This document shows, piece by piece, positions 49,040-58,223 of a stretch of 64,000 nucleotides of DNA. Each line of letters begins with the position of its first letter. Position 1 is the stretch's first letter. The notes beneath the pieces are model-generated. The model made no database searches, was not told where the DNA came from, and saw only the letters and a list, made by a program, of their open reading frames with translations. This stretch comes from Rhodothermus bifroesti (GTDB lineage Bacteria > Bacteroidota > Rhodothermia > Rhodothermales > Rhodothermaceae), in the NCBI RefSeq assembly GCF_017908595.1, contig NZ_JAGKTL010000001.1:1-64000 (forward strand). The letters are read 5' to 3'. The position numbers and the translations under genes were made by a program.

Positions 49040-50059
49040 ATGCTGGGCTTTAAGGCGCATATCATATTAGGCGCAGTCGTCCTGCTGTGCTGGAGCGGAT
49101 GTCTGGCCGATCTGCCTCGCGACAACCCAATGGATCCGCGTTCAGATCAATATGCTCCCCAGGGTCGCGTCGAAGGCATTGTTACGCGCCAATATCCTCC
49201 TTACCCTCCTTTGGCAGGGGTTCTCGTCTACCTCTGGCCAGAAACGGACACCATAGCGCAAGGACGAACAGCGCGCAGCAACACCGCTGGTCGCTTTGTT
49301 TTCAGTGAGGTTCCCCCTGGGCGCTACCGGCTTTGGGTACAGGCTGCAGGATACCGAGCGCTCCAAGACACGCAATATGTTGAAGTTATTTCCAATCAGA
49401 CACTTACGTTAAACGTACGCCTGAACGCCCTACCTTATTTTGCCACCTATATGCTCACTACGGTGCACATCAGCCGCTGGTGGCCCCAGTCCGATTTATA
49501 TCGGTTAGAAGTTGAAGCGCAAGTGATCGATCCCGACGACTTGCGGGATGTAATGCGCGTATGGTTAGAAATTCCCGCGTTGCAATTTTCCGATACATTG
49601 CAATCCACGCAACCAGCAGGTCGGTTTTTTACCATCATACCCGCTGAAGCTTTGCCGCTACCTTCGCTGCATGCCTTAATAGGCTATGACCTGTACTTAG
49701 GCGCCCTGGATCGTAACGGCGACACGGTCCACACGTCGGCCTTACGCCTTAGCCGCATCATCGATGCCGTACCCACAGCGCTAGAACCACGCGGACTAGC
49801 AGTCGTGGATACCACCCAACCTTTGCTGCGCTGGGAGCGTCTCGATATGCCTTTTCCATTTACTTATCGTATTGATGTGGTGCGCCGGGAAGCCGACCTG
49901 GACATTCCTGTGGTCACCTTGGAAAACCTCAGCGCTACCCGTGATTCGGTACGTATACCACAACCCCTAGCTTCCGGCGTATATTATTGGACAGTTTCTC
50001 TGGTCGATGCATTTGGCAACCGCAGCCGCTCCAAAGAAGCTGGATTCCAAGTTCCATGA
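49040..50059 (+). CDS. Lipoprotein with carboxypeptidase-regulatory-like domain
   Basis: A 339-aa protein with a signal peptide ending in LLCWSGC and then DNPMDPRSDQY, common after the lipid anchor in this phylum. Residues about 42-125 form a CarboxypepD-reg-like beta-sandwich (GRVEGIVTRQYPPYPPLAGVLVYLW, SNTAGRFVFSEVPPGRYRLWVQAAGY). The C-terminus resembles a fibronectin-III-like domain (GVYYWTVSLVDAFGNRSRS). The stop overlaps the sigma54 activator start as ATGA, so the sensory and regulatory genes are translationally linked. Confidence 0.72.
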   Translation: MLGFKAHIILGAVVLLCWSGCLADLPRDNPMDPRSDQYAPQGRVEGIVTRQYPPYPPLAGVLVYLWPETDTIAQGRTARSNTAGRFVFSEVPPGRYRLWVQAAGYRALQDTQYVEVISNQTLTLNVRLNALPYFATYMLTTVHISRWWPQSDLYRLEVEAQVIDPDDLRDVMRVWLEIPALQFSDTLQSTQPAGRFFTIIPAEALPLPSLHALIGYDLYLGALDRNGDTVHTSALRLSRIIDAVPTALEPRGLAVVDTTQPLLRWERLDMPFPFTYRIDVVRREADLDIPVVTLENLSATRDSVRIPQPLASGVYYWTVSLVDAFGNRSRSKEAGFQVP

Positions 50060-51546
50060 GTGCACCCCCTACGATGCGGACTTCGTTTGAAGCGCTGGCA
50101 GAAATTGCGCTGGTAATCAACACACTTCGGGACCCCGAGGTGCTGTTGGAAAAAGTGCTGGAAATTGCCATAGAAACGCTGGAAGCGGAACGGGGCTTTA
50201 TTCTGCTTAAAGCGCCGCAGTATCCTGAAGGGTTTGCCATACGGGCGCAGCGCAACTTCACCGAGCAACAACTGGGTGAGATTGTACGCATCTCGACCAG
50301 TGTTGTGCATGAAGTGCTGCGCACCGGCCAACCCGTACTCCTGTACGAAGCGCAACAAGACGAACGCTATCGCAAGGCAGAAAGCATCGTCATCCAACGC
50401 ATCCAGTCGATTGCCTGCGTGCCGCTGCGCATTAAGGAACGCCTGATCGGGGCCATCTACCTAGACAGCCTTTCGCGCCGCAGCCCTTTTACGCGCGAAT
50501 GCTTGCCTTTTCTAGAAGCTTTTGCCCACCAGGCGGCTGTGGCCATCGAAAATGCCCAGCTCTACCAGTCGTTGCGGGAGGAAAACCGGCGGCTACGCAG
50601 CGAAATCCAGCGCCTTCATGGCTTTGAAGGCATCGTAGGGCAAAGCCCGGCCATGCGCGAAGTCTTCGATACGATGGCCCGCGTGCTCGACACCGACGCT
50701 ACCGTCCTCATTGAAGGCGAAAGCGGAACCGGAAAAGAACTGATCGCCCGCGCTTTGCACTACAACGGCGAGCGCAAACACCAACCGTTTGTAGCCGTTT
50801 TCTGCGGATCCCTACCTGACGAACTGTTAGAAAGTGAGCTTTTTGGCCACAAAAAAGGCGCTTTTACCGGAGCGCTAAGCGACAAAAAAGGCCTGTTTGA
50901 AGTCGCTGACGGCGGTACCGTGTTTCTGGATGAGGTGGGCGACCTAAGCCCACGCATGCAGACGGCCCTTTTGCGGGTGCTCCAGGAAGGGGAAATTCGA
51001 CGCGTGGGCGACACGCAGATCCGAAAAGTCGACGTGCGGGTTATTTCGGCCACCAACAAACCGCTACGTGAACTGGTACGCCAAGGCAAGTTTCGCGAAG
51101 ACCTCTACTACCGACTGAACACGATCCAGATCACCGTCCCTCCCTTGCGCCAACGGCGCGGCGACATCCCCCTTCTAGCCCATCATTTTCTCGATAAGTA
51201 CGCGGTCAAAAAGCGCGCGCATATCAAAGGCTTTACGCCTCAAGCCCTTGAGGCGCTTGAGCGTTACCACTGGCCTGGCAACGTGCGTGAACTGGAAAAC
51301 ACGATTGAGCGTGCTGTAGTGCTCGCGCGGGGTGAGTTTATTACGCCCGAAGACCTGCGCCTGCCCGAAACCGACGGCGCCGATCCGTTTGAGCCCGACC
51401 TGCCACTGCACGAAGTAGAACGACGCGTGGTGCTGCGTACGCTCAAGCGGCATGAGGGTAATATTTCGGAGACAGCACGCGTGCTGGGCGTTTCACGACG
51501 CTGGTTACACTATAAACTGAAAGAATGGCACGTCCAGGACGCATAG
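50056..51546 (+). CDS. Sigma54-dependent transcriptional activator with GAF sensor
   Basis: A 496-aa enhancer-binding protein. Residues about 10-180 form a GAF domain (LEAERGFILLKAP, QSIACVPLRIKERLIGAIYLD); the AAA+ domain has GESGTGKE, the sigma54-contact loop GAFTGA (268-273), FLDEVGDLSP, and RRGDIPLLAHHFL; a Fis-type helix-turn-helix ends the protein (LKRHEGNISETARVLGVSRRWLHYKL). There is no receiver domain, so the input is a GAF ligand or the adjacent kinase. The start is the ATG overlapping the preceding stop. It is a candidate regulator of the sigma54 promoter at 58101-58114. Confidence 0.93.
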   Translation: MSAPPTMRTSFEALAEIALVINTLRDPEVLLEKVLEIAIETLEAERGFILLKAPQYPEGFAIRAQRNFTEQQLGEIVRISTSVVHEVLRTGQPVLLYEAQQDERYRKAESIVIQRIQSIACVPLRIKERLIGAIYLDSLSRRSPFTRECLPFLEAFAHQAAVAIENAQLYQSLREENRRLRSEIQRLHGFEGIVGQSPAMREVFDTMARVLDTDATVLIEGESGTGKELIARALHYNGERKHQPFVAVFCGSLPDELLESELFGHKKGAFTGALSDKKGLFEVADGGTVFLDEVGDLSPRMQTALLRVLQEGEIRRVGDTQIRKVDVRVISATNKPLRELVRQGKFREDLYYRLNTIQITVPPLRQRRGDIPLLAHHFLDKYAVKKRAHIKGFTPQALEALERYHWPGNVRELENTIERAVVLARGEFITPEDLRLPETDGADPFEPDLPLHEVERRVVLRTLKRHEGNISETARVLGVSRRWLHYKLKEWHVQDA

Positions 51547-53204
51547 CCGACCTGCAACCGTTTGCGGAGCTGGCTAGCGGCCCTACTGCTACGGTCTACA
51601 AGGCCTATCAGGCCTCGCTGGATCGCTTTGTACTGCTTAAAGTCTTGCACGCCGACCTGGCCTGCGAACCGGACCTAGCCGAGCACTTTGAAGAAGAAGC
51701 CCGCCTAGCAGCGCGCGTGCAACACCCTAACGTCGTGGCCGTCTACGCCTTTGGGCGTACCGAAGACCAGCTCTATTTGGTAACCGAATTTGTCGAAGGA
51801 TGCTCGCTGCGCGAGCTGCTTCGCCATGGTCCGCTGCCGCTTCCGATTGCCCTGTACATTGCCGCCGAAGTCACCCGCGGCCTAAAAGCAGCACACGAGA
51901 AAGGCATCTTACACCGCGATCTAAAGCCTTCTAACATCTTGATTTCCCTGGAAGGCCAGGTTAAGCTAACTGATTTTGGCATGGCAACTAGCCTTGCCAA
52001 GGCTACAGGTGACGCGCTGCGTGGCACACCCGCTTATTTGGCTCCTGAGCTTCTTTTAGGCGAAGCCCCTTCCCCACAGGCCGATCTGTTTGCCCTAGGG
52101 GCTACGCTGTTTGAAATGCTGACCGGCGTTCAGGCTTTCCCTGGGGAAACGACCGGCGAAATCTTTGATGCGCTGCTGCACCACGATCCTCTACCAAGGC
52201 TACGTACGCTGGCCCGTGCTCCCGAAGCCGTAGTGCAGCTTTGCGCCCGGCTTCTGGCTAAGCAACCAACAGCCCGCTACGCCACCGCCGATGAGGTCCT
52301 ACAAGCCCTTGCGCAGGTGCAGCACCAAGAAGGTTTTTGGGCCACGGCCAAGGAGCTGTCGCTGTATTTGGAGCATCCCGCATCGTTTCAGGCAGCAGCT
52401 GCATCCCCCCCAACGCTCCCCCCAGCTCCTACAGCAACACCTTCCAGGCGCTTGCGACGCTCCTTGTGGCTTAGCATCAGCCTTGGACTGCTCGGGCTGT
52501 CTATCATCACGTTCTGGAGCTTACGTGTAGGCCCTGTCGACACCATGGTGTCCCCCCCTGCCGACACCACGCTTACCCTGACGCAGGACACTGTCCCTTC
52601 CGAAACGCTAAGCACCGCACCCTCCAACACGCCTCTTCAGTCTGCGCTTGAGCCCAACTTTCCCGCTAGCCGTTCACCCCAAGACACCGTTGAGCATAGC
52701 CTCCCCACGAGTCCTCCTCCCTCATCGCTTTCTGCCACTACAGCACCTGCAGCACACCCCCCCAAAGCACGCTTGCGCTTGCAGGTTACCCCTTGGGCTT
52801 ACGTCTTTCTAGAAAATGCTGGACAACTCGACTCTATTGGCGTTACCCCGCTAGATACTCCGCTTGCACTGACACCTGGCACCTACACCCTCTACCTACG
52901 CAATCCCGAGTTTCCTCCCCACCGCTTTTCCGTCTCCCTGCACGCTGGTCAAGACACGCTCCTAAACGTGTCGCTATGGGCACAGGTAGGACGGCTGTGG
53001 CTGGCGATCCACCCTTGGGCTTATGTTTACCTCAACGACCGTTTTTATGACGTAATGCCTCCTCAAGAACAACCATTGATTGTCTCGCCGGGTACGCATC
53101 GTTTGCGACTAGTGCATCCCTCACTGGGCACCATCGATACCCTGGTGCACGTACAAGCGGGCACTGAGCAAACCATCCAAATTGATCTTATGCGCCGTCC
53201 CTAA
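51525..53204 (+). CDS. Transmembrane Ser/Thr protein kinase with PEGA domains
   Basis: A 559-aa eukaryotic-like kinase. The N-terminal catalytic domain contains VLLKVLHADLA, HRDLKPSNILI (catalytic Asp132), DFGMA and GTPAYLAPELL; a single membrane helix follows near residues 310-330; a Pro/Thr/Ser-rich linker leads to two PEGA-like domains (PWAYVFLENAGQLDSIGVTP and PWAYVYLNDRFYDVMP). The glycine-rich loop is reduced (LASGPTATVYKAY). It overlaps the activator gene by 22 bases, so the kinase probably acts with it, for example in phosphorylating the activator. That link is inference. Confidence 0.9.
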   Translation: MARPGRIADLQPFAELASGPTATVYKAYQASLDRFVLLKVLHADLACEPDLAEHFEEEARLAARVQHPNVVAVYAFGRTEDQLYLVTEFVEGCSLRELLRHGPLPLPIALYIAAEVTRGLKAAHEKGILHRDLKPSNILISLEGQVKLTDFGMATSLAKATGDALRGTPAYLAPELLLGEAPSPQADLFALGATLFEMLTGVQAFPGETTGEIFDALLHHDPLPRLRTLARAPEAVVQLCARLLAKQPTARYATADEVLQALAQVQHQEGFWATAKELSLYLEHPASFQAAAASPPTLPPAPTATPSRRLRRSLWLSISLGLLGLSIITFWSLRVGPVDTMVSPPADTTLTLTQDTVPSETLSTAPSNTPLQSALEPNFPASRSPQDTVEHSLPTSPPPSSLSATTAPAAHPPKARLRLQVTPWAYVFLENAGQLDSIGVTPLDTPLALTPGTYTLYLRNPEFPPHRFSVSLHAGQDTLLNVSLWAQVGRLWLAIHPWAYVYLNDRFYDVMPPQEQPLIVSPGTHRLRLVHPSLGTIDTLVHVQAGTEQTIQIDLMRRP

Positions 53205-53313
53205 GGGCTGGAACGTTAATTGTCTTGGCATGCGTTATGCGAGCTTACCGACGTAAGTTTGTGCAAGGCCTGCGCACGCGCAGGGCAAGCGGTGCGCATT
53301 GGAGAGGTATGCC

Positions 53314-54606
53314 ATGGGCATTTTGATCGGGTTCATCCTGCTGTTTGTTGTGGCCACGAGCCAGGCTCAGCCAGCTTGGCGCGAGCTACCTCCTATGCCA
53401 ACACCTCGCTATGCTGCTGCTGCGGCAACCCTGCACGGCCGCATCTATGTTATTGGCGGTATCGGACTAGACGGGAAACCGCTCACTACCGTTGAAGCCT
53501 ATGATCCTGCACTCCAAGCGTGGATCCGTGAAGTGCCCCAACTTGAAGAGCCCGTAGCTTTCGCTGCTGCCGTTACGCTAGAAGACAACCTGTACCTCAT
53601 TGGTGGCATGGACGAAAATGGCGAAACGACCGATGAGGTATGGATGCTCGACTGGACGCAACGCTGGCAGCGCGTAGCCTCGCTGCAGCAGGAGCGACAA
53701 GAGCTGGCTGCCATAGCTTTTGGCAGCCAGATTTATGCTATAGGGGGAAGATCCCTTGCTGAAGGACCCTCCTCCATTGGTCGCCAAGTCCAGCCACGAT
53801 CACTAGCCAGCATCGAACGCTACGATCCCCAGAAAGACGCTTGGGAAGTGCTGCCCTTCCCTATCCAGCTCGTGCAGCCCGTCCACCTGGCAGCAGCAAC
53901 CACTTGGGAAGACAAGATTTACATCATCGGCGGTCTGAGCAACAACTTGCCCATAGGCATCATCCAACAATTTCGGCCCCTAACGGGCGAGGTCGTCCTC
54001 GACCAAACGTTGCTGCTCCCTTATGAGTGGTGGGCCGGGGCTGCCTTAACCTACCGGAATGCAATTCTTCTGCTTGGCGGATTAAGTGGAAAAGAAACAG
54101 GCCTGACTGCCGTTCAGGCCCTGCGCTGGACCGACAACGGCTGGCAGCTTGAATCTTTACCCCCGCTACGCCAGGCCCGCTTTAGCTTTGCAGCTGTGCT
54201 GCACAACGATACCATCTTCGTATTTGGCGGACTAGAGCAGCGAGACGGCAAACCGCTCAATAATGCTGAGGCTACTTCAGCAGCCGTACTGACCAACCGC
54301 CAAACGGAGACACTCCCCCCTGACTTCTGGCTGCAGCCCCCCTATCCGCATCCGTTCCAAGAGCAGGTTACCTTTACCTTTTCTTTAAGCAGCCAGCAAG
54401 CCGACAAGCCAGTAACGCTAACGGTTTACGACCTTTTAGGACGCCCTGTTGCTCACTTACTCCAAGGCGCCGTAGCGCCCGGAAGCCATGTGCTCGTATG
54501 GGATGGGCGCACAATGCTGGGATCTTCGCTTCCGGCAGGCGTTTATATCGTACGCCTGGTACAAGGCGCTTTTCACCAAGAGCGACTGCTTATTCGAGCT
54601 CCCTAA
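53314..54606 (+). CDS. Secreted kelch-repeat protein with sorting-type C-terminus
   Basis: A 430-aa protein. Signal peptide MGILIGFILLFVVATSQAQ, then six kelch blades with diagnostic turns (GRIYVIGGIGLDGKP, DNLYLIGGMDENGE, SQIYAIGGRS, DKIYIIGGLSNN, NAILLLGGLSG, DTIFVFGGLEQ), and a C-terminal domain (PPYPHPFQEQVTF, VYDLLGRPVAHLLQG, PAGVYIVRLV) like type IX secretion sorting domains. ATG at 53314 follows GGAGAGG and is preferred to TTG at 53299. Likely an extracellular binding protein; ligand unknown. Confidence 0.85.
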   Translation: MGILIGFILLFVVATSQAQPAWRELPPMPTPRYAAAAATLHGRIYVIGGIGLDGKPLTTVEAYDPALQAWIREVPQLEEPVAFAAAVTLEDNLYLIGGMDENGETTDEVWMLDWTQRWQRVASLQQERQELAAIAFGSQIYAIGGRSLAEGPSSIGRQVQPRSLASIERYDPQKDAWEVLPFPIQLVQPVHLAAATTWEDKIYIIGGLSNNLPIGIIQQFRPLTGEVVLDQTLLLPYEWWAGAALTYRNAILLLGGLSGKETGLTAVQALRWTDNGWQLESLPPLRQARFSFAAVLHNDTIFVFGGLEQRDGKPLNNAEATSAAVLTNRQTETLPPDFWLQPPYPHPFQEQVTFTFSLSSQQADKPVTLTVYDLLGRPVAHLLQGAVAPGSHVLVWDGRTMLGSSLPAGVYIVRLVQGAFHQERLLIRAP

Positions 54607-54611
54607 ACGGC

Positions 54612-55403
54612 ATGCAATGCTGGAAGTTTTTCGGATTAGCTAGCCTATGGATGCTAGGGGCCTTTCCCCTTCAAGCCCAACCTACGCAACCCTCCCCCAC
54701 CCAAGTGCTTCAAGAAATCTGGCAGGCCTATCAGCAGTTGGACTACGGCCGGGTTGAAACCCTCACGCGCCAGGCCCTGCTCCATTACCAACACTATACC
54801 CCAACGCAGCTTGTCGAGCTGCATACGGTTCTGGCTCTAGTGCTCATGGCACGCAATGAGCCTGCAGAAGCTCGGCAGCATTTTGAGGCCGCCCTTTCCC
54901 TCAACCCTCAGTTGGAGCTCGATCCCGTCTTAGCCTCACCTAAGGTGAGGGATTTTTTTGAACAAATTCGTCAGGAACGCGCCCATCAGTCGGCTACGGA
55001 AAACCCACTTTCCTGGCGTTATGTGGTGCAACCCGACCCACGTCCCATGGCGGCCTTACGCTCCCTCCTCTTCCCTGGCTGGGGCCAACGCTACAAAGGA
55101 CAAACGCAAAAAGGATGGTTTTTAAGCACCATTTGGGGACTCTTGGTGGGCAGTAGCCTGATTGCACACTTGGAATACAAATGGGCCTGGTCAGCGTACC
55201 TGGAGGAAACCAATCCCTTCCGCATCGAAGACCACTACCGCACGGCAAACCATTGGTTTAAAACCCGAAACACTTTGCTTTTGGCCACCGGCGCGGTGTG
55301 GCTATACGGCTATTTAGATGCCCTCATTCTTCCTGCTACCTCTACCCAAAGACTGCAGCTTATTCCCCAGATCAACGGGATGGAAGTGCGCTGGTCGTTT
55401 TAA
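54612..55403 (+). CDS. TPR-like envelope protein (DUF5683-like)
   Basis: A 263-aa protein with a signal peptide (FFGLASLWMLGAFPLQAQ), TPR-like helices at residues 30-110 (QAYQQLDYGRVETLTRQALLHY, PAEARQHFEAALSLNPQLEL), and a C-terminal pair of hydrophobic helices after AALRSLLFPGWGQRYKGQ, the DUF5683-like signature. ATG at 54612 starts the signal peptide, 5 bases after the kelch stop. It is the last gene before a bidirectional terminator. Confidence 0.75.
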   Translation: MQCWKFFGLASLWMLGAFPLQAQPTQPSPTQVLQEIWQAYQQLDYGRVETLTRQALLHYQHYTPTQLVELHTVLALVLMARNEPAEARQHFEAALSLNPQLELDPVLASPKVRDFFEQIRQERAHQSATENPLSWRYVVQPDPRPMAALRSLLFPGWGQRYKGQTQKGWFLSTIWGLLVGSSLIAHLEYKWAWSAYLEETNPFRIEDHYRTANHWFKTRNTLLLATGAVWLYGYLDALILPATSTQRLQLIPQINGMEVRWSF

Positions 55404-55404
55404 A

Positions 55405-55439
55405 AAAACAAGCGCCCTGCTTTAGAGGGCGCTTGTTTT
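55405..55439. terminator. Bidirectional intrinsic terminator
   Basis: A 14-bp perfect stem (AAAACAAGCGCCCT and complement) with a 7-base loop, between the convergent TPR-like gene and TonB-dependent receptor gene. A/T runs on both sides support both directions. Confidence 0.9.
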
Positions 55440-55458
55440 CAGTTCGGTTGGTGTGCCG

Positions 55459-57921
55459 TTAGAATTCTGCTTTAATCCCCAGGAGGAATTGTCTCGGCAG
55501 CCCAGGACGTAAGCCCGCGGGACGCCGGGAAGCAATGTAAACGGTATTGGTCAGGTTACGTACGCTTGCAAACAACTTAACCTGAGGAGCCAACCGGTAG
55601 TCAGCAGCCACATCCAACACAAAGACAGGATCGGTACTCTGGCTAGGTAAGAAGGCACCTTGACCAGCTTGCGTGCGCATGCGGCTGACGTACCGTCCGG
55701 TGACGTGCACCTCGGTCCGCGTCCCAATAAGGTCTAACGAAGTCGCTAGCTGATGATGTGGCAAATACGGCAGTTCATCCCCTTTGGCCACCCGCCCCCA
55801 GGGCTCAAACTGGCTCTGGAAAGCGTGCTCAAACGTAGCCTGACTGAGGGTATAGCTAAAACTTACGGGCATGCTGCGCACCCACGAGCCTAAGGGACCC
55901 AAGTCATAATAGGCAGCAAGCTCCAAGCCATAGGCTCGCACAGCCCCACCGTTAAACAAATCTCCTGAACCGGTGCCACCAACAGCAGTCAGGTCAGCCC
56001 CCAAAAGGTTTCGATAATCATGGAAAAACACCACCCCGTCCAGCACAAGGCCCCGGCTTCGATAGCGCATACCCAGCTCATAGTTGATGCTTTCTTCCGG
56101 ACGCGCCCCTGGCGTCGCGCCGGGCGGTGCAAACCCCTTATGCACCCCCGCAAAGATGTGCCAACCCGCACGCAGCGCATAATCCACGCCTATGCCGGGA
56201 ATCCACACCGCTACCGTATTGCGCTGCTTTTGCAGGGCCACACCGGTACGCTGCGGATCGTTCCGGCCATAATCGCTACGCTTGAGCACGATGTGTTCAT
56301 AGCGCAGGCCCGGCACTACCGTCCACCGCCCCACCTCGAGCCGATACTGGACATAGCTCGAGACAGCATTTGCTTGCTCAATACGATTGCTTTCTGTGCC
56401 TGGCGTGCCGGCTTCGGTGAGTTTCATCACCCCTTGATCCATGCGATAGTAATCGCTCCACTGAAAGCGATCAAGCTGATCCTCATGCACACGCACCCCT
56501 ACCTCCAAGGCATGGGACAAGGCAGGGCCTTCATAAGACCATCCCACAATGGTCTCTATACCTTGCGCATAGTAGGTGCGGTTGTTGGCTTTGACCTCCA
56601 GCGCCTGATCGATTGGGCTGGTCTGCCCAGTTACGATAGCATACTCGGCCGCATAGGCCTGAGGATTGGCGAGCAAATCCGCAATCCTTACCCAGGAAGT
56701 GCTGCTTGAAGCCCGCACCCGGTCCAGCTTGTACCAGTTGCGATGAAAATCAGTGCGGTAAAGCGTGGTGACCACGTCTACATTTCGAAGCGGGCGCATG
56801 ACGTGCCGCAGTATGTAGTGCTTATGCTCGGTCGTCATCACATCCTTCTGCGACCCAGCATAGCGTCGAAACGGCGTGCGGGCAAAGTCATCTTCCGTCA
56901 ATCCCAAATAGGTTTCATGGGACGTTTCTAAGCGCTGAACAGCCTTGAACGTCAACGCATTGTAAAATTTTGCCTCCGGGCGGGTTTGCAGCCGTAGCTT
57001 TACCAGATAATCTTGAATTTCAAAACCTGTTGGACCACCGCCATCGAGTTTTTTAAAGCCATCGGTGCGGGTCTGGTAGGTTTCTACCACAAACCCCCCG
57101 TGTGTAAAGGAATCCCCTAGATGCGCATGGAAGGTCCGTTCCTGCCGCTCCCCAACCAACAAATCCAGCTTGCCCGAAAAGCTGGAAGGGATCGGCGTAG
57201 AAATTAAATTAAGCGCACCGCCAGTAGTGTAGGGACCGTATTTGATCTGCCCGGAACCTTTACGCACCTCAATGGCATGCATGCGCCCTACCGTGGGAAA
57301 ATAGTAAGCAGCCGGTGCCGCATATGGCGCTGGTGCTATCAACACACCATCCTCCATCACGGTGATCTTAGAACTCCGCTCCGATCCACTTCCGCGAAGT
57401 CCAATATTGGGGCGCAATCCATACCCATCTTCTTCCTGGACATTCACCCCAGGCACGCTTTGCAGCACACGACCAATATCATTAAAGCGAAAGCGCTCCA
57501 GCTCGCGCAGCGTCAACAGCTGGACAGCCCCAGGAAGACCCAGCAACGTGCCGCGCCCTTCGCTCAAGGTGGTCCGGCGCACTACCACGGCATCTAGATC
57601 AATCGGGCGCTCTTTAAGAACAAAACGCAACGTTTCGGTTGCCCCCGCTGCCAACTGCACCCGTGCGCGTACCGTCTCATATCCTACACTGCGCGCCACT
57701 ACCACATGCTCACCAGGAGCAATGCCTGCCAGCAAGAAACGTCCCTCAGCATCCGTCACGCTGCCTAGCGCAGTGCCCTCAAGGTAAACATGTGCACCGG
57801 ACAAAGGCTCACCCGTCTCACGCTGAACAACACCCTGAAGCTTGCCTTGCTGCGCCGAAACGTCAATCGCAAGCCCCCAAAGCATCAGAAAGCCCAAGCC
57901 ATAGCGTAGTCCCAAACGCAT
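55459..57921 (-). CDS. TonB-dependent outer-membrane receptor
   Basis: An 820-aa outer-membrane active transporter. After the signal peptide comes a carboxypeptidase-regulatory-like domain (LQGVVQRETGEPLSGAHVYLEG), the plug domain (NIGLRGSGSERSSKITVMEDGV, VRKGSGQIKYGPYTTGGALNLI), and a 22-strand-type barrel ending in Phe (LLGIKAEF). The plug wording is close to FecA-like siderophore/citrate receptors, so ferric-complex uptake is plausible but not proven. It is transcribed alone from a promoter near 57960. Confidence 0.92.
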   Translation of the reverse strand: MRLGLRYGLGFLMLWGLAIDVSAQQGKLQGVVQRETGEPLSGAHVYLEGTALGSVTDAEGRFLLAGIAPGEHVVVARSVGYETVRARVQLAAGATETLRFVLKERPIDLDAVVVRRTTLSEGRGTLLGLPGAVQLLTLRELERFRFNDIGRVLQSVPGVNVQEEDGYGLRPNIGLRGSGSERSSKITVMEDGVLIAPAPYAAPAAYYFPTVGRMHAIEVRKGSGQIKYGPYTTGGALNLISTPIPSSFSGKLDLLVGERQERTFHAHLGDSFTHGGFVVETYQTRTDGFKKLDGGGPTGFEIQDYLVKLRLQTRPEAKFYNALTFKAVQRLETSHETYLGLTEDDFARTPFRRYAGSQKDVMTTEHKHYILRHVMRPLRNVDVVTTLYRTDFHRNWYKLDRVRASSSTSWVRIADLLANPQAYAAEYAIVTGQTSPIDQALEVKANNRTYYAQGIETIVGWSYEGPALSHALEVGVRVHEDQLDRFQWSDYYRMDQGVMKLTEAGTPGTESNRIEQANAVSSYVQYRLEVGRWTVVPGLRYEHIVLKRSDYGRNDPQRTGVALQKQRNTVAVWIPGIGVDYALRAGWHIFAGVHKGFAPPGATPGARPEESINYELGMRYRSRGLVLDGVVFFHDYRNLLGADLTAVGGTGSGDLFNGGAVRAYGLELAAYYDLGPLGSWVRSMPVSFSYTLSQATFEHAFQSQFEPWGRVAKGDELPYLPHHQLATSLDLIGTRTEVHVTGRYVSRMRTQAGQGAFLPSQSTDPVFVLDVAADYRLAPQVKLFASVRNLTNTVYIASRRPAGLRPGLPRQFLLGIKAEF

Positions 57922-57958
57922 AACCTACGTACCAAATGGGTTGCAGAAAACTTTTTCT

Positions 57959-57966
57959 CAAATTTA
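57959..57966 (-). promoter_or_regulatory. Bacteroidota-type -7 element for the TonB receptor gene
   Basis: On the minus strand the sequence is TAAATTTG, matching TAnnTTTG, 38 bases upstream of the ATG. A TTTG-like -33 box lies about 23 bases further upstream, slightly far from the usual 19-21. Confidence 0.45.
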
Positions 57967-58010
57967 GATCTTGTCTTAATAAATAAAATCAAAAACTCCA
58001 TGAAAAGCCC

Positions 58011-58050
58011 CTGTGCAATTCGCTACACGTACTGAGCTTTTCTTGCACAG
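58011..58050. promoter_or_regulatory. 8-bp inverted repeat, possible enhancer for the sigma54 promoter
   Basis: CTGTGCAA (58011-58018) and TTGCACAG (58043-58050) are perfect inverted copies, 75-115 bases upstream of the predicted transcript start, the range used by enhancer-binding proteins. A second dyad AGGCGA-TATG-TCGCCT at 58085-58100 abuts the promoter. Confidence 0.45.
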
Positions 58051-58100
58051 TTAGGAAGAGCTGCAGCCTCTGCGCACGTCGTCTAGGCGATATGTCGCCT

Positions 58101-58114
58101 GGCACGCGATTTGC
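58101..58114 (+). promoter_or_regulatory. Sigma54 (-24/-12) promoter
   Basis: TGGCACGCGATTTGCT (58100-58115) has GG and GC separated by exactly 10 bases and matches the consensus TGGCACGnnnnTTGCW at nearly every position. No coding gene follows on the plus strand; a terminator lies about 75 bases downstream. Confidence 0.8.
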
Positions 58115-58125
58115 TTTTCTTTGGG

Positions 58126-58211
58126 TAGGGGGTGATCGACCCGTCCCGTGCCGGAAGCCGGGATAAGGGAGCAGACGAAAGGGGATCCCGGGGGATCCCC
58201 TTTCGCTTTTT
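58126..58211 (+). ncRNA. Predicted sigma54-dependent small RNA
   Basis: About 85 nt between the sigma54 promoter and an intrinsic terminator with no open frame of note. It can fold as GGGT/ACCC (130-133 with 139-142), an outer TCCC/GGGA stem (144-147 with 167-170) closing an inner CCGG-AAG-CCGG hairpin (151-161), then the terminator stem. It matches no RNA family that I recognise. The start is placed 12 bases after the -12 GC and may be off by 2-3 bases. Confidence 0.6.
58176..58211 (+). terminator. Intrinsic terminator of the small RNA
   Basis: A 14-bp perfect stem CGAAAGGGGATCCC (58176-58189) and complement (58192-58205), followed by CTTTTT on the plus strand only. The T-run on one side shows that the transcript being ended runs left to right, away from no known gene. 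Confidence 0.88.
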
Positions 58212-58223
58212 AAGGAGGTGCGC

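Noticed and set aside
58126-58211. Signal recognition particle RNA
   Set aside because: GGAAG and GCAG occur, but they lie in a CCGG-AAG-CCGG hairpin without the conserved SRP loop, and the promoter is sigma54-type.
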